Shown here piece after piece: positions 54,797 to 62,593 of a stretch of 64,000 nucleotides of DNA. The stretch covers positions 51,217-115,216 of the forward strand of contig CABYPB010000002.1 of NCBI GenBank assembly GCA_902520725.1, given 5' to 3'. Under the pieces are notes generated by a model. The model was not told where the DNA came from. It did not search any database and saw only the letters and a list, made by a program, of their open reading frames with translations. The translations under genes were made by a program, and so were the position numbers. The DNA comes from an uncultured SAR86 cluster bacterium (lineage in GTDB: Bacteria > Pseudomonadota > Gammaproteobacteria > Magnimaribacterales > D2472). Positions within the stretch are counted from its first letter, which is position 1, and each line of letters opens with the position of its first letter.

Positions 54797-57373
54797 TTAG
54801 AATCTATGACTTATCCTAATACCAATATTTCTAGGACGATTAGTTGATATTCTAGGAATATCATCTTGGTCGTTATAGTATAGGTTTGGTCTTTCATCTG
54901 TTGCATTTCTTACAAAGAATTCAACATCAGTTTTATCACTTACTGCTACTCCATAAGCAAGATCTACAATTTTATATGAAGGTTGCTCTAAAGATTTAGC
55001 AAGCTCCATTGAGCTTGTTGTATCAGATGAGTACTTATATACAACTTGAGAGTAAGCTTCTTTACCAGCCAATTGTGAAGCATGTCTAATTCTAAAGTTA
55101 TATTGTGTTTCTGGTGATAAAGGCAATGAACTTCCAACACCTGTAATAGCTATTGTTTGTGATAAATCATTAGTAATTTCAGTATCGTTTAATGATATTG
55201 CACCTGCTACTGTTAATGTATCGCTTGGATACCATAAAACATCAGCTTCGAAACCTGAAATTTCTGCATCAGCTGCATTTTCAATAAATGTTAATAAACT
55301 AATTAAACCTGGGTCAAATTGTGAAACTTGAATTTCACTCCAATCTACCCAATACGCAGTAGCATTTAATCTTAAAGCGCCATCTAACATTAATGTCTTA
55401 ATACCGATTTCAGTATTTACAACTTCGTCTGATTCATAAGTTAATGGAGGTGGAGCTCTATAACCAGCTTCATTTGGTGAACCACACCATACTCCACTTG
55501 CTCTATAAGCTGCTTCTCTATCATTACGCGCACAAGTATTAACAGCTAAACCACCCCTGTTAAATCCACCAGGTCTAAATCCCTCTGACCTTGTGAAATA
55601 AATTAAAGTATCATCATCTTTTTGATAGCTTACTGTTAGCTTTGTAATAGTATCATTAAGATTTAAAGGATCTTTTGTATGACCAACTTTATAAGCACCT
55701 AAATTTCTGTGCCACATATAAAGTGATTCATAGTCTCTACCTAATGAGTATGAGACTTGACCCATATTAGTTCCTCTATAACCAAATTTTGATTGGCCTT
55801 TGAAATATATGTCCATGTCATATTTCCTAGCACCAACCATTACATCTAACTTATCTGTAACTGGGAATGTAACCTCAGCAAAGTAAGCTGTTTGTTCTTC
55901 GGTTCTAGAAATGTCATTAAAGAATCTAGCTGACTTAGATCTAATTTCACAATCAGCTGACCAAGCATTTGGATATGGATCATTAGGTGCCCCACAACCA
56001 AATGGAATGTTTACTTGATAATCTCCCCATGTAAGCGATTCAGGATCTAAAACACCTAGATAGTTATAATCATTTTTTGTTTCAATAACACTTTCATCCA
56101 TGAAAACACCAGCTGTATATGAGAATGGTAAGTCACTTAGCTCGTTACTTGAGATTCTGAACTCGTGTGTTGTACGTTCGTTATCATCATATAATTCAAC
56201 TAAAACAGTTGCTGATCCACATGTTGTATATTCGTATGCATTACAAACATAGTAAGGTAAGAAAGCTCCAACATTTGCATAACCACTATAGTCAACTTGT
56301 TGCTCAGCTATTCTTTCTAAATATGCTCCGGTATAAACCACATCTAGTTTACCCATTCTTCCTTCAATAGTTAATGAAGTCTGATCAAACGAATCATCAA
56401 GAGTGTCAGGTTGAAAACGTTGTACTTTTAAGTCGCCAACTTCAGGGTCATAGTCAAAAACACCATCAGCCTGAATATCTTGACTCATATGAGTTACAAG
56501 CATTTCCCAATCATCACCAAATGATGATGCAGATGAAAGTCTGAAGCCTTCGTATGAAGAATCGTTAAAATTGTCTTCAACTAATGAACTATTATCATCA
56601 ACTGCATAGACTTGTGTGGTGCTTCCATACCATTCTTCGAAATACCCTTTACCTTCCCCACTCCATGTACCGGGTACGTTATCTATATAACCGCCTGAAT
56701 GTGTTTTGTAAAAAACACCTCTAACTGACCATACATCATTTATTAAAGGTACGTTTACAAAGGCATCATATGCATAACTTGGATCTCCATGTGCAGTTCC
56801 AAAATGTTTAACATTTACTCCACCTTCACTTACGTTGTATTTTGGTTTGTTAGTGATGAGTCTGACAGTACCAGCTTGTGAGCTTGCACCAAATAGAGTT
56901 CCTTGCGGTCCAGGTAAAACCTCTATTCTTTCCATATCAGCTACATAAACATCTAAGTTCCTTCCAGGAACTTGGATTGGTTGCTCATCTAAATAGAGAG
57001 CTACGTTTGGTGTAGACCCTTGAGCCGCTGATAAAAATACATTAACTGGATCAACGGACATACCCCGAATGTATATAGTTGACTGACCAGGACCTCTACC
57101 ACCATTGGTGACATTAGGTAAATACTCAATGTATTCATCAAAATTTGATACATTAATTTCTTTCAATGTATCTTCAGTTAAAGCAGTTACAGTAACAGCA
57201 ACTTTTGAAGCGCTTTCATCCTTCTTAGTCGCAGAAACAACAACTTCTTCAATAACTCTGTCTTGTGCATCAGCTGTTTGAGGAACTATCGCCGCAACAG
57301 CACCTAAAACACCTAAAGAAAGCTTATTTGTTATTTTATTTAATTGTTCTTTTGTATTAATAAAATTAAACAT
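54797..57373 (-). CDS. TonB-dependent outer-membrane receptor (copy 1)
   Basis: An 858-residue outer-membrane receptor for uptake of a large or scarce substrate. Signal peptide with cleavage near PQTADAQ, TonB-box-like EEVVVSAT just after it, plug domain with GRGPGQSTIYIRG and PGPQGTLFGASSQAG, then a 22-strand barrel ending in an aromatic residue (ISHRF). FTRSEGFRPGGFNRGG is typical of the large marine/sphingomonad receptor family. I start it at 57373, because AGGATTC lies at correct spacing just before it; an ATG 12 bases upstream is part of that ribosome-binding site. Substrate unknown. Followed by a terminator and a TPR-sulfotransferase gene. Confidence 0.9.
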   Translation of the reverse strand: MFNFINTKEQLNKITNKLSLGVLGAVAAIVPQTADAQDRVIEEVVVSATKKDESASKVAVTVTALTEDTLKEINVSNFDEYIEYLPNVTNGGRGPGQSTIYIRGMSVDPVNVFLSAAQGSTPNVALYLDEQPIQVPGRNLDVYVADMERIEVLPGPQGTLFGASSQAGTVRLITNKPKYNVSEGGVNVKHFGTAHGDPSYAYDAFVNVPLINDVWSVRGVFYKTHSGGYIDNVPGTWSGEGKGYFEEWYGSTTQVYAVDDNSSLVEDNFNDSSYEGFRLSSASSFGDDWEMLVTHMSQDIQADGVFDYDPEVGDLKVQRFQPDTLDDSFDQTSLTIEGRMGKLDVVYTGAYLERIAEQQVDYSGYANVGAFLPYYVCNAYEYTTCGSATVLVELYDDNERTTHEFRISSNELSDLPFSYTAGVFMDESVIETKNDYNYLGVLDPESLTWGDYQVNIPFGCGAPNDPYPNAWSADCEIRSKSARFFNDISRTEEQTAYFAEVTFPVTDKLDVMVGARKYDMDIYFKGQSKFGYRGTNMGQVSYSLGRDYESLYMWHRNLGAYKVGHTKDPLNLNDTITKLTVSYQKDDDTLIYFTRSEGFRPGGFNRGGLAVNTCARNDREAAYRASGVWCGSPNEAGYRAPPPLTYESDEVVNTEIGIKTLMLDGALRLNATAYWVDWSEIQVSQFDPGLISLLTFIENAADAEISGFEADVLWYPSDTLTVAGAISLNDTEITNDLSQTIAITGVGSSLPLSPETQYNFRIRHASQLAGKEAYSQVVYKYSSDTTSSMELAKSLEQPSYKIVDLAYGVAVSDKTDVEFFVRNATDERPNLYYNDQDDIPRISTNRPRNIGIRISHRF

Positions 57374-57627
57374 ATGAATCCTCATAGTTAGTTAATATAA
57401 ATTGCAAAATAAACAAGCCTGGTACCCCAGAAGATTTCCCCCTACGGAAGTTTAGCCATATTTATAGACCAGCAATTTCTTTAAATCGGTCTTTTAATAA
57501 TCATAACATCTTAAAATAATCATGCAATATACGTATAAATAGTAGATATAATTAATAATATGATTTAGTTATACCTAGAAAATATAATTTAATTATGTTT
57601 CACTAAGTAAAAAATTAGTCAACTCAA
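57374..57627 (-). promoter_or_regulatory. Untranslated leader of the TonB receptor with G+C-rich hairpins
   Basis: The longest gene-free stretch in the window, between the divergent TonB receptor and BCCT genes. Most is A+T-rich, but on the minus strand about 75 bases contain three short hairpins: 57491-57467 (GACC/GGTC with an inner A/T stem), 57449-57436 (TTCC/GGAA) and 57430-57419 (CTGG/CCAG). The segment around 57416-57450 is far richer in G+C than the surroundings. It does not match a riboswitch class I know. A structured mRNA leader or protein binding site is possible. Confidence 0.4.
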
Positions 57628-59118
57628 ATGAATAATATTAGTAAACCTAGATTTATAAGTTCAGTACTTTTAATATTAAGTATTACGATAATCGTTTCAT
57701 TGAATTCAGCAGTTTCTAAGGAATTTTTCCTTGATTTACAAACTTTTCTTTCTAAGTATCTTGGCTGGATGATTATATTATTGGCTAATGGTTTTCTTAT
57801 TTTTTCTATCTATTTAGTTTTTACGAAGTATAAAAATATTAGACTTGGTGGTTCAAATGCAAAACCAACCTACTCTTACGTAAATTGGATTGCTATGTTA
57901 TTTAGTGCAGGTCTTGGAATTGGTCTTCTATTCTATGGTGTTGCAGAGCCAGTAATGCATTTATCTTCATATCCTGGAATGATTGATGGAAATGTTTCAT
58001 ATAACGCTGGTAAAGCTATTGGGTTGGCGAACTTGCACTGGGGGCTTCATGGTTGGGCTATCTACTCATCGCTGGGCTTGTGTTTTGCATTTGCTACCTA
58101 TAATAAAAATCTTCCATTTAGAGTTAGTTCTCTTTTAGGATCAAAAGTAGCAAATAATAAACCTCTAGCAATAACAATAGACATTATTGCAATTATTACA
58201 ACAGTTTTTGGTGTAACTACATCTCTTGGTCTTGGTACAGAACAAATTAGTGCTGGTATCAGTCACATATTTTCAATTGAAGAAAGCTTTTTTAATAAAA
58301 TTATTATCATAACAATCATCACCTTGATCGGACTTATTAGTGTATCGCTTGGTTTAGATTCTGGAATAAAAAAACTTTCCCAAATTAATATGATACTAGC
58401 TATCTCTCTTTTATCGTTTGTATTCTTTTTTGGTCCAACAGTGTTTATTTTAAATGCCCTTATTCAAAACTTCGGGGCATACATTAATACTTTAATTGAA
58501 TCAGCTACTTGGACAGAGGTATATGATGACTCTTCATGGCAAAATGGCTGGACGTTATTTTACTATTCTTGGTGGTTTGCTTGGGCTCCATTTGTATCTT
58601 TATTTATTGCAAGAATATCTTATGGAAGATCTATAAAAGAATTTATTACCGGTGTTTTATTTGTGCCATCGATAATAGTTTTTCTCTGGATGGGTATTTT
58701 TGGCAATGCTGCAATATATCAAGTCATTAGCGAAACAAGTCAGATAGCACAAGTTGTGAATAATAATTTTGATGTCGCCTTGTTTTCTTTATTTGAGGTT
58801 TACCCTTTAACAAAGTTAATCTCCATTGTGTCCTTAATATTAATTGTTACCTTTTTTGTTACATCATCAGACTCTGGTGCTTTGGTAGCATCAATGCTTT
58901 CATCAAAAAATCAATCAAACATTAATGATGACTCACCTATTCTTTCTAGAGCTACCTGGGCAATTTTACTAGGAATACTGGCTGGTGTTCTCCTTTACGC
59001 AGGTGGGCTTCAGGCTCTTCAAACATCAGTTGTAATTACAGGAGTGCCTTTTGCGATTATTGTGGTGTTCGCTTGTAGAAAGTTTTACAGGTCATTAGAA
59101 AAAGAACTTTATAAATAA
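57628..59118 (+). CDS. BCCT-family betaine/carnitine/choline-type transporter
   Basis: Twelve-helix secondary transporter of 496 residues for quaternary ammonium or related compounds. Family signatures: YSYVNWIAMLFSAGLGIGLLFYGVAEP, WGLHGWAIYSSLGL and the tryptophan-rich helix 8 TLFYYSWWFAWAPFVSLF, then SYGRSIKEF. The short N- and C-terminal tails suggest little osmotic regulation. With the DmdA-like protein nearby, DMSP or glycine betaine are reasonable candidates, but this is inference. Divergent from the TonB receptor gene. Confidence 0.9.
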   Translation: MNNISKPRFISSVLLILSITIIVSLNSAVSKEFFLDLQTFLSKYLGWMIILLANGFLIFSIYLVFTKYKNIRLGGSNAKPTYSYVNWIAMLFSAGLGIGLLFYGVAEPVMHLSSYPGMIDGNVSYNAGKAIGLANLHWGLHGWAIYSSLGLCFAFATYNKNLPFRVSSLLGSKVANNKPLAITIDIIAIITTVFGVTTSLGLGTEQISAGISHIFSIEESFFNKIIIITIITLIGLISVSLGLDSGIKKLSQINMILAISLLSFVFFFGPTVFILNALIQNFGAYINTLIESATWTEVYDDSSWQNGWTLFYYSWWFAWAPFVSLFIARISYGRSIKEFITGVLFVPSIIVFLWMGIFGNAAIYQVISETSQIAQVVNNNFDVALFSLFEVYPLTKLISIVSLILIVTFFVTSSDSGALVASMLSSKNQSNINDDSPILSRATWAILLGILAGVLLYAGGLQALQTSVVITGVPFAIIVVFACRKFYRSLEKELYK

Positions 59119-59268
59119 TTAGTGAATCTCGTCGTCTATATTTCTTAATTCTTCATCATCCATCTCATCTTCATAGATAAGATTATTTTTATTCTTAGTT
59201 ATAAATTTTTTAGAAATAATTATTGCAGCAACAACAAATATTAATATTATTCCGATTTGGTATAGCAT
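59119..59268 (-). CDS. Small single-span membrane protein
   Basis: A 49-codon frame found by reading the minus strand in the gap between the BCCT and nitroreductase genes. It starts MLYQIGIILIFVVAAIIIS, one membrane helix, followed by a lysine/asparagine stretch and a very acidic tail (EDEMDDEELRNIDDE). The stop abuts the BCCT stop codon. The ribosome-binding site is weak (TTGGAT). The helix-plus-charged-tail design and the tight fit into the gap support a real gene; no family recognised. Confidence 0.6.
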   Translation of the reverse strand: MLYQIGIILIFVVAAIIISKKFITKNKNNLIYEDEMDDEELRNIDDEIH

Positions 59269-59323
59269 AAATCCAATATATAATTACTTTGTTCTATCAT
59301 AACTCTTTTATAAAAACATAAAA

Positions 59324-59875
59324 ATGGATGCAATAAAAAATATTACAAACCGAGTATCAGCAAGAGAGCTTGCTAAGCCTTATCCGACATCAGAAGAAAT
59401 GGCTATAGTTTATAAAGGTGCTTTGAGAGCACCTGATCATGCTTGGTTGAGGCCGAGTAGTTTTATTGAAGTTAAAAATGATGGATTAGATAAGCTTTCA
59501 AAAATTTTTCACGACTATGCATTGTCGTTATCAGATATATCGAATGAAGTTATAGAAAAATATAAAAATGCTCCCTACAGAGCTCCTATGATAATAATTC
59601 TTGTCAACACATATAAAGAACATCCCAAAGTTCCATCTATTGAACAAAAGCTTTCAACTGCTACAGCTGCGCAAAATATAATTCTTGCTTTGAATGCTAT
59701 GAAATATTCATCGATATGGAGAACAGGTAAATTAGCTTTCAATGAAAATATTCAAAAAGCTCTAGGTCTTAAAAATAATCAAGAAATATTAGGGTATTTA
59801 TATGTTGGTACAGAAGTTGGAAAAACTAAAAAAATACCAAGTTTAGATATAGATGATTTTGTAAGTTATTTATAA
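59324..59875 (+). CDS. Nitroreductase-family protein (YdjA-like)
   Basis: FMN-dependent NAD(P)H oxidoreductase of 183 residues. It is the short YdjA type: an N-terminal helix then RVSARELAKPYPTSEE, the ALRAPDHAWLRPSSFI segment that binds FMN, AQNIILALNAMKYSSIWRTG and GYLYVGTE. Acts as a homodimer in known members; natural substrate unknown. It converges with the small membrane protein gene at 59866 with a 10-base overlap. Confidence 0.87.
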   Translation: MDAIKNITNRVSARELAKPYPTSEEMAIVYKGALRAPDHAWLRPSSFIEVKNDGLDKLSKIFHDYALSLSDISNEVIEKYKNAPYRAPMIIILVNTYKEHPKVPSIEQKLSTATAAQNIILALNAMKYSSIWRTGKLAFNENIQKALGLKNNQEILGYLYVGTEVGKTKKIPSLDIDDFVSYL

Positions 59876-60243
59876 CTACTAGATTTATACAAAAAAGCTG
59901 ATATGAATGCCATTGATGCAAAAATTATCTCAGATACTAAAGAAGTAAATGCAATTGGTGCGTCATGATTAGTTGCCAAAACATTAAAGATTGCTGCAAG
60001 CAAATAAACTAGGCCTGCGCAAAATATCCATTGATACTGTTTAGTGAAAAACGATATGAAGCACATCATAGATGTTGCAAGAAAGAGTGCAGTAAAATCT
60101 CTAATTTGAGTATTTCTTCCATCTCCATCAAGAAATGTCATGCCTAATGATTCAGCAGCTGTTTGTGGAGAAAAAATCCATTGTGCTGCGATTAAAATAA
60201 GAACTGTGCCAAGTAAAATAGATAATGTATTAGGAATTTTCAT
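59866..60243 (-). CDS. Small integral membrane protein, unknown function
   Basis: A 125-residue protein with four predicted membrane helices; the first two are separated by a loop containing GDGRNTQIRDFTALFLA. The arrangement resembles DUF4345-like proteins but the match is only by eye. The gene overlaps the peptidase E-like gene by 4 bases (ATGA) and is thus probably co-expressed with it. No catalytic motif. Confidence 0.65.
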   Translation of the reverse strand: MKIPNTLSILLGTVLILIAAQWIFSPQTAAESLGMTFLDGDGRNTQIRDFTALFLATSMMCFISFFTKQYQWIFCAGLVYLLAAIFNVLATNHDAPIAFTSLVSEIIFASMAFISAFLYKSSSYK

Positions 60244-60938
60244 AATTGAATTTTAGTTGTATTGGTAATTTGATTATGGATTATTTCATTATCTTTGCAA
60301 CTGACATCATATGAATCGTTGCCATAACCAAAACTGACAATAAATTTTGGTGAGTCATCAATCATATGAAGAGCACAAAAACCTTCAATTGCATAACATT
60401 TATTAAGAACATTTTTTTCAAGAATTTCTTTTACATAGGGTATTCTCTCTGGTTCTTCATCGTAATGAGGACAGCAATTTCCCTTAACAAATCCGAGGCA
60501 TGGTAAAACAGCCTGATGATCTTTCCATGAGTCAGTAATTCCGTTTTCAAACCAGCAAATAGCTCCCGCACTAACACCGCTCATAATTGTTCCACCCTTA
60601 TAAGCATCCATTAATAGCTTATCAAGTCCCCATTCCTTCCATACAGCTAACATACTTTTAGTATTACCCCCTCCAACAAAAATGATGTCCTGTTTAAGAA
60701 TATGATTTTTTAAATTAATTGTTCTTTTAAAAAAATCAATATGCGAAGTGTTACAACCTAATGAGTCAAAAGCTTTATAAAAATTATCTATATACCCACT
60801 GTCATCACCTGTCGCAGTGGGTATGAAACATATTGATGGATTTTGTTTTAAGCATTGGTTGATAATATAATTTTCAATCTTTAAATCTTTAATTTCTCTT
60901 CCAAAACCACCTCCACCAATTGCAATAATTTGTCTCAT
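60240..60938 (-). CDS. Peptidase S51 (peptidase E-like) protein
   Basis: A 232-residue cytoplasmic protein of the S51 family, related to dipeptidase E and cyanophycinase. The nucleophile elbow is GVSAGA with S123, preceded by the FVGGGNTKSML segment; the GGGGFGRE start is also conserved. Peptidase E cleaves Asp-X dipeptides; this branch may have other substrates. It starts 7 bases after the TPR-sulfotransferase copy 2 stop and overlaps the following membrane protein gene by 4 bases. Confidence 0.85.
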   Translation of the reverse strand: MRQIIAIGGGGFGREIKDLKIENYIINQCLKQNPSICFIPTATGDDSGYIDNFYKAFDSLGCNTSHIDFFKRTINLKNHILKQDIIFVGGGNTKSMLAVWKEWGLDKLLMDAYKGGTIMSGVSAGAICWFENGITDSWKDHQAVLPCLGFVKGNCCPHYDEEPERIPYVKEILEKNVLNKCYAIEGFCALHMIDDSPKFIVSFGYGNDSYDVSCKDNEIIHNQITNTTKIQL

Positions 60939-60945
60939 TATATTT

Positions 60946-62532
60946 TTACTCCATTCTTAATGTTTCTTTTAGTGGGTCTAACCATGTATTAAAATATTCC
61001 CACTGGCCAACCCCTTTTTTATAAATTGGTTGACGAACTTGTTCAGAGCTTGGTGTTCGAACAGTTCTTTTTGTTTTGTAAAAACTTAAACAATTTTCTT
61101 CAAAATCTAATTGGCAATATTCTAATAATTTTTTTATTTCTTCCTCAGTATTTTCAACCATATTCTCATATATAACTCTATGAACTTTATTTGGAAGTAC
61201 TTTATCCCAATGATCCATTATTTTTAGATAATCAAGATAATAATTTCCAATTCTATTTTGAGAATATGTAAAGCCCTGTCCTGAACCAAAAAGTTGTTTA
61301 TAACAACTAAAACAACAATCCATTGGATTTCTTCTGGCATCAATAATTTTTGCGTTAGGAAGTATTAAATGAATTAATCCAATATGGATAAAATTATTAG
61401 GCATTTTATCTATGAAATACGGCTTGTCTGTAACTCTTTGATCAAGGGTATTTTTAATATAAGCTGAACCCATTTCTTTAAATTCAGACTTTTTCATGCT
61501 TTCAAGTGCTGAGGGATATTCAGACTTACTATTTGAATTCTTTTTGTTAGCAATCTTTCTGGACAACGCAATTATATTTTGTAACTCCGTAGTTCCTTCA
61601 ACCAATGAATGAGATGATAATATTTGTTCAATTAATGTAGATCCAGATCTTGGAAGTCCAACAACAAAAATAGGATCACTATTTTTGTCTCCTACTCCTT
61701 TAAGTTTTACGAATACGTCATCACTAAAAAACTCAATTATCTCATCACACTCAAGACTAAATCCTTTCGAATCCCATGGAACTTGTTTACTTCTAACGGT
61801 ATTGCCTTTTACATAAGCAGCCATTGAGGATTCAAAATTATTTGCATCTTCTTCAGCCTTACCTAGTGCAAATAGCAAATGATAATAATCATCTATTTTG
61901 CAATCTTTATTATTTAGTAATAATTTAATTTCGTTAATATCTGTTTCAGTGAAATCAAAAGTTTTGAGGTTTGCTAAACTCCAATATGCTTCGCCGTAAC
62001 CTACTTGTGAAGAAATTGCATTTTTATATGATTCAATTGCTTCATCAAGTCTTCCAACAGCTCTAAGTGTATGACCGTAGCTTAAGTGCAATTGATTATT
62101 TACAACTTCTTTATCTTTAATAATAATTTCAAAAATTTCTAACGCATTATCATGCTGATTTGCTAGAGCAAGATTTACAGCTTTAAGTGTCAAATATTGA
62201 ATATTGTCTTTATCTTTTTCTAATAAAATTGATATTTGCTCTAAAGCTTCAAAAGGAAGCTGACGTTTATATAATAAGTTAGCATAACTAAGTCTGGCCT
62301 GGTCATATTCTGGCGATAAATCTAGAGCTCTTGATAATAAATATCCAGCGTCCTTGTATGCTCTAAATTTAATACCTATGTCTGCAAGCAACTTCATAGC
62401 ATTAACATCAAGAGGATCATCTTTTAAATAATCTCGAAGAATTGGTTCAGCCTTTTTAAGCTTATTTTCAGCTATTAATTCAGCAGCTTCAATTAACTCA
62501 ATTGGAATATTGTCTTTAGTATATTTTTTCAA
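60946..62532 (-). CDS. TPR-repeat sulfotransferase (copy 2)
   Basis: A 528-residue paralogue of the protein at 52776: fewer TPR units (about 1-260), then a sulfotransferase domain with PAPS loop FVVGLPRSGSTLIEQILSSH near residue 288 and the IIDARRNPMDCCFSCYKQLFG segment. The last 40 residues (RTPSSEQVRQPIYKKG and following W) closely match copy 1. It again follows a TonB receptor gene across a terminator. Its start is about 60 bases from the receptor stop, so it must have its own promoter or rely on read-through. Confidence 0.87.
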   Translation of the reverse strand: MKKYTKDNIPIELIEAAELIAENKLKKAEPILRDYLKDDPLDVNAMKLLADIGIKFRAYKDAGYLLSRALDLSPEYDQARLSYANLLYKRQLPFEALEQISILLEKDKDNIQYLTLKAVNLALANQHDNALEIFEIIIKDKEVVNNQLHLSYGHTLRAVGRLDEAIESYKNAISSQVGYGEAYWSLANLKTFDFTETDINEIKLLLNNKDCKIDDYYHLLFALGKAEEDANNFESSMAAYVKGNTVRSKQVPWDSKGFSLECDEIIEFFSDDVFVKLKGVGDKNSDPIFVVGLPRSGSTLIEQILSSHSLVEGTTELQNIIALSRKIANKKNSNSKSEYPSALESMKKSEFKEMGSAYIKNTLDQRVTDKPYFIDKMPNNFIHIGLIHLILPNAKIIDARRNPMDCCFSCYKQLFGSGQGFTYSQNRIGNYYLDYLKIMDHWDKVLPNKVHRVIYENMVENTEEEIKKLLEYCQLDFEENCLSFYKTKRTVRTPSSEQVRQPIYKKGVGQWEYFNTWLDPLKETLRME

Positions 62533-62542
62533 TTATCTTAAA

Positions 62543-62576
62543 TAAAAAAGGCCGTATTAATAATACAGCCTTTTAT
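62543..62576 (-). terminator. Rho-independent terminator after TonB receptor copy 2
   Basis: On the minus strand a stem AAAGGC-x-GTATT pairs with AATAC-x-GCCTTT (one C-A mismatch, 3-base loop) and runs into TTTTTT. It lies about 18 bases past the receptor stop, just before the sulfotransferase start, matching the position of the terminator near 54770. Confidence 0.8.
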
Positions 62577-62593
62577 AGGTTTAATTCTAACTA

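Noticed and set aside
57374..57385. ATG 12 bases upstream of the TonB receptor start
   Set aside because: It overlaps the AGGA ribosome-binding site that serves the ATG at 57373.
57416..57491. Cobalamin or other known riboswitch upstream of the TonB receptor
   Set aside because: No B12 box or other riboswitch consensus could be found; only generic hairpins are visible.
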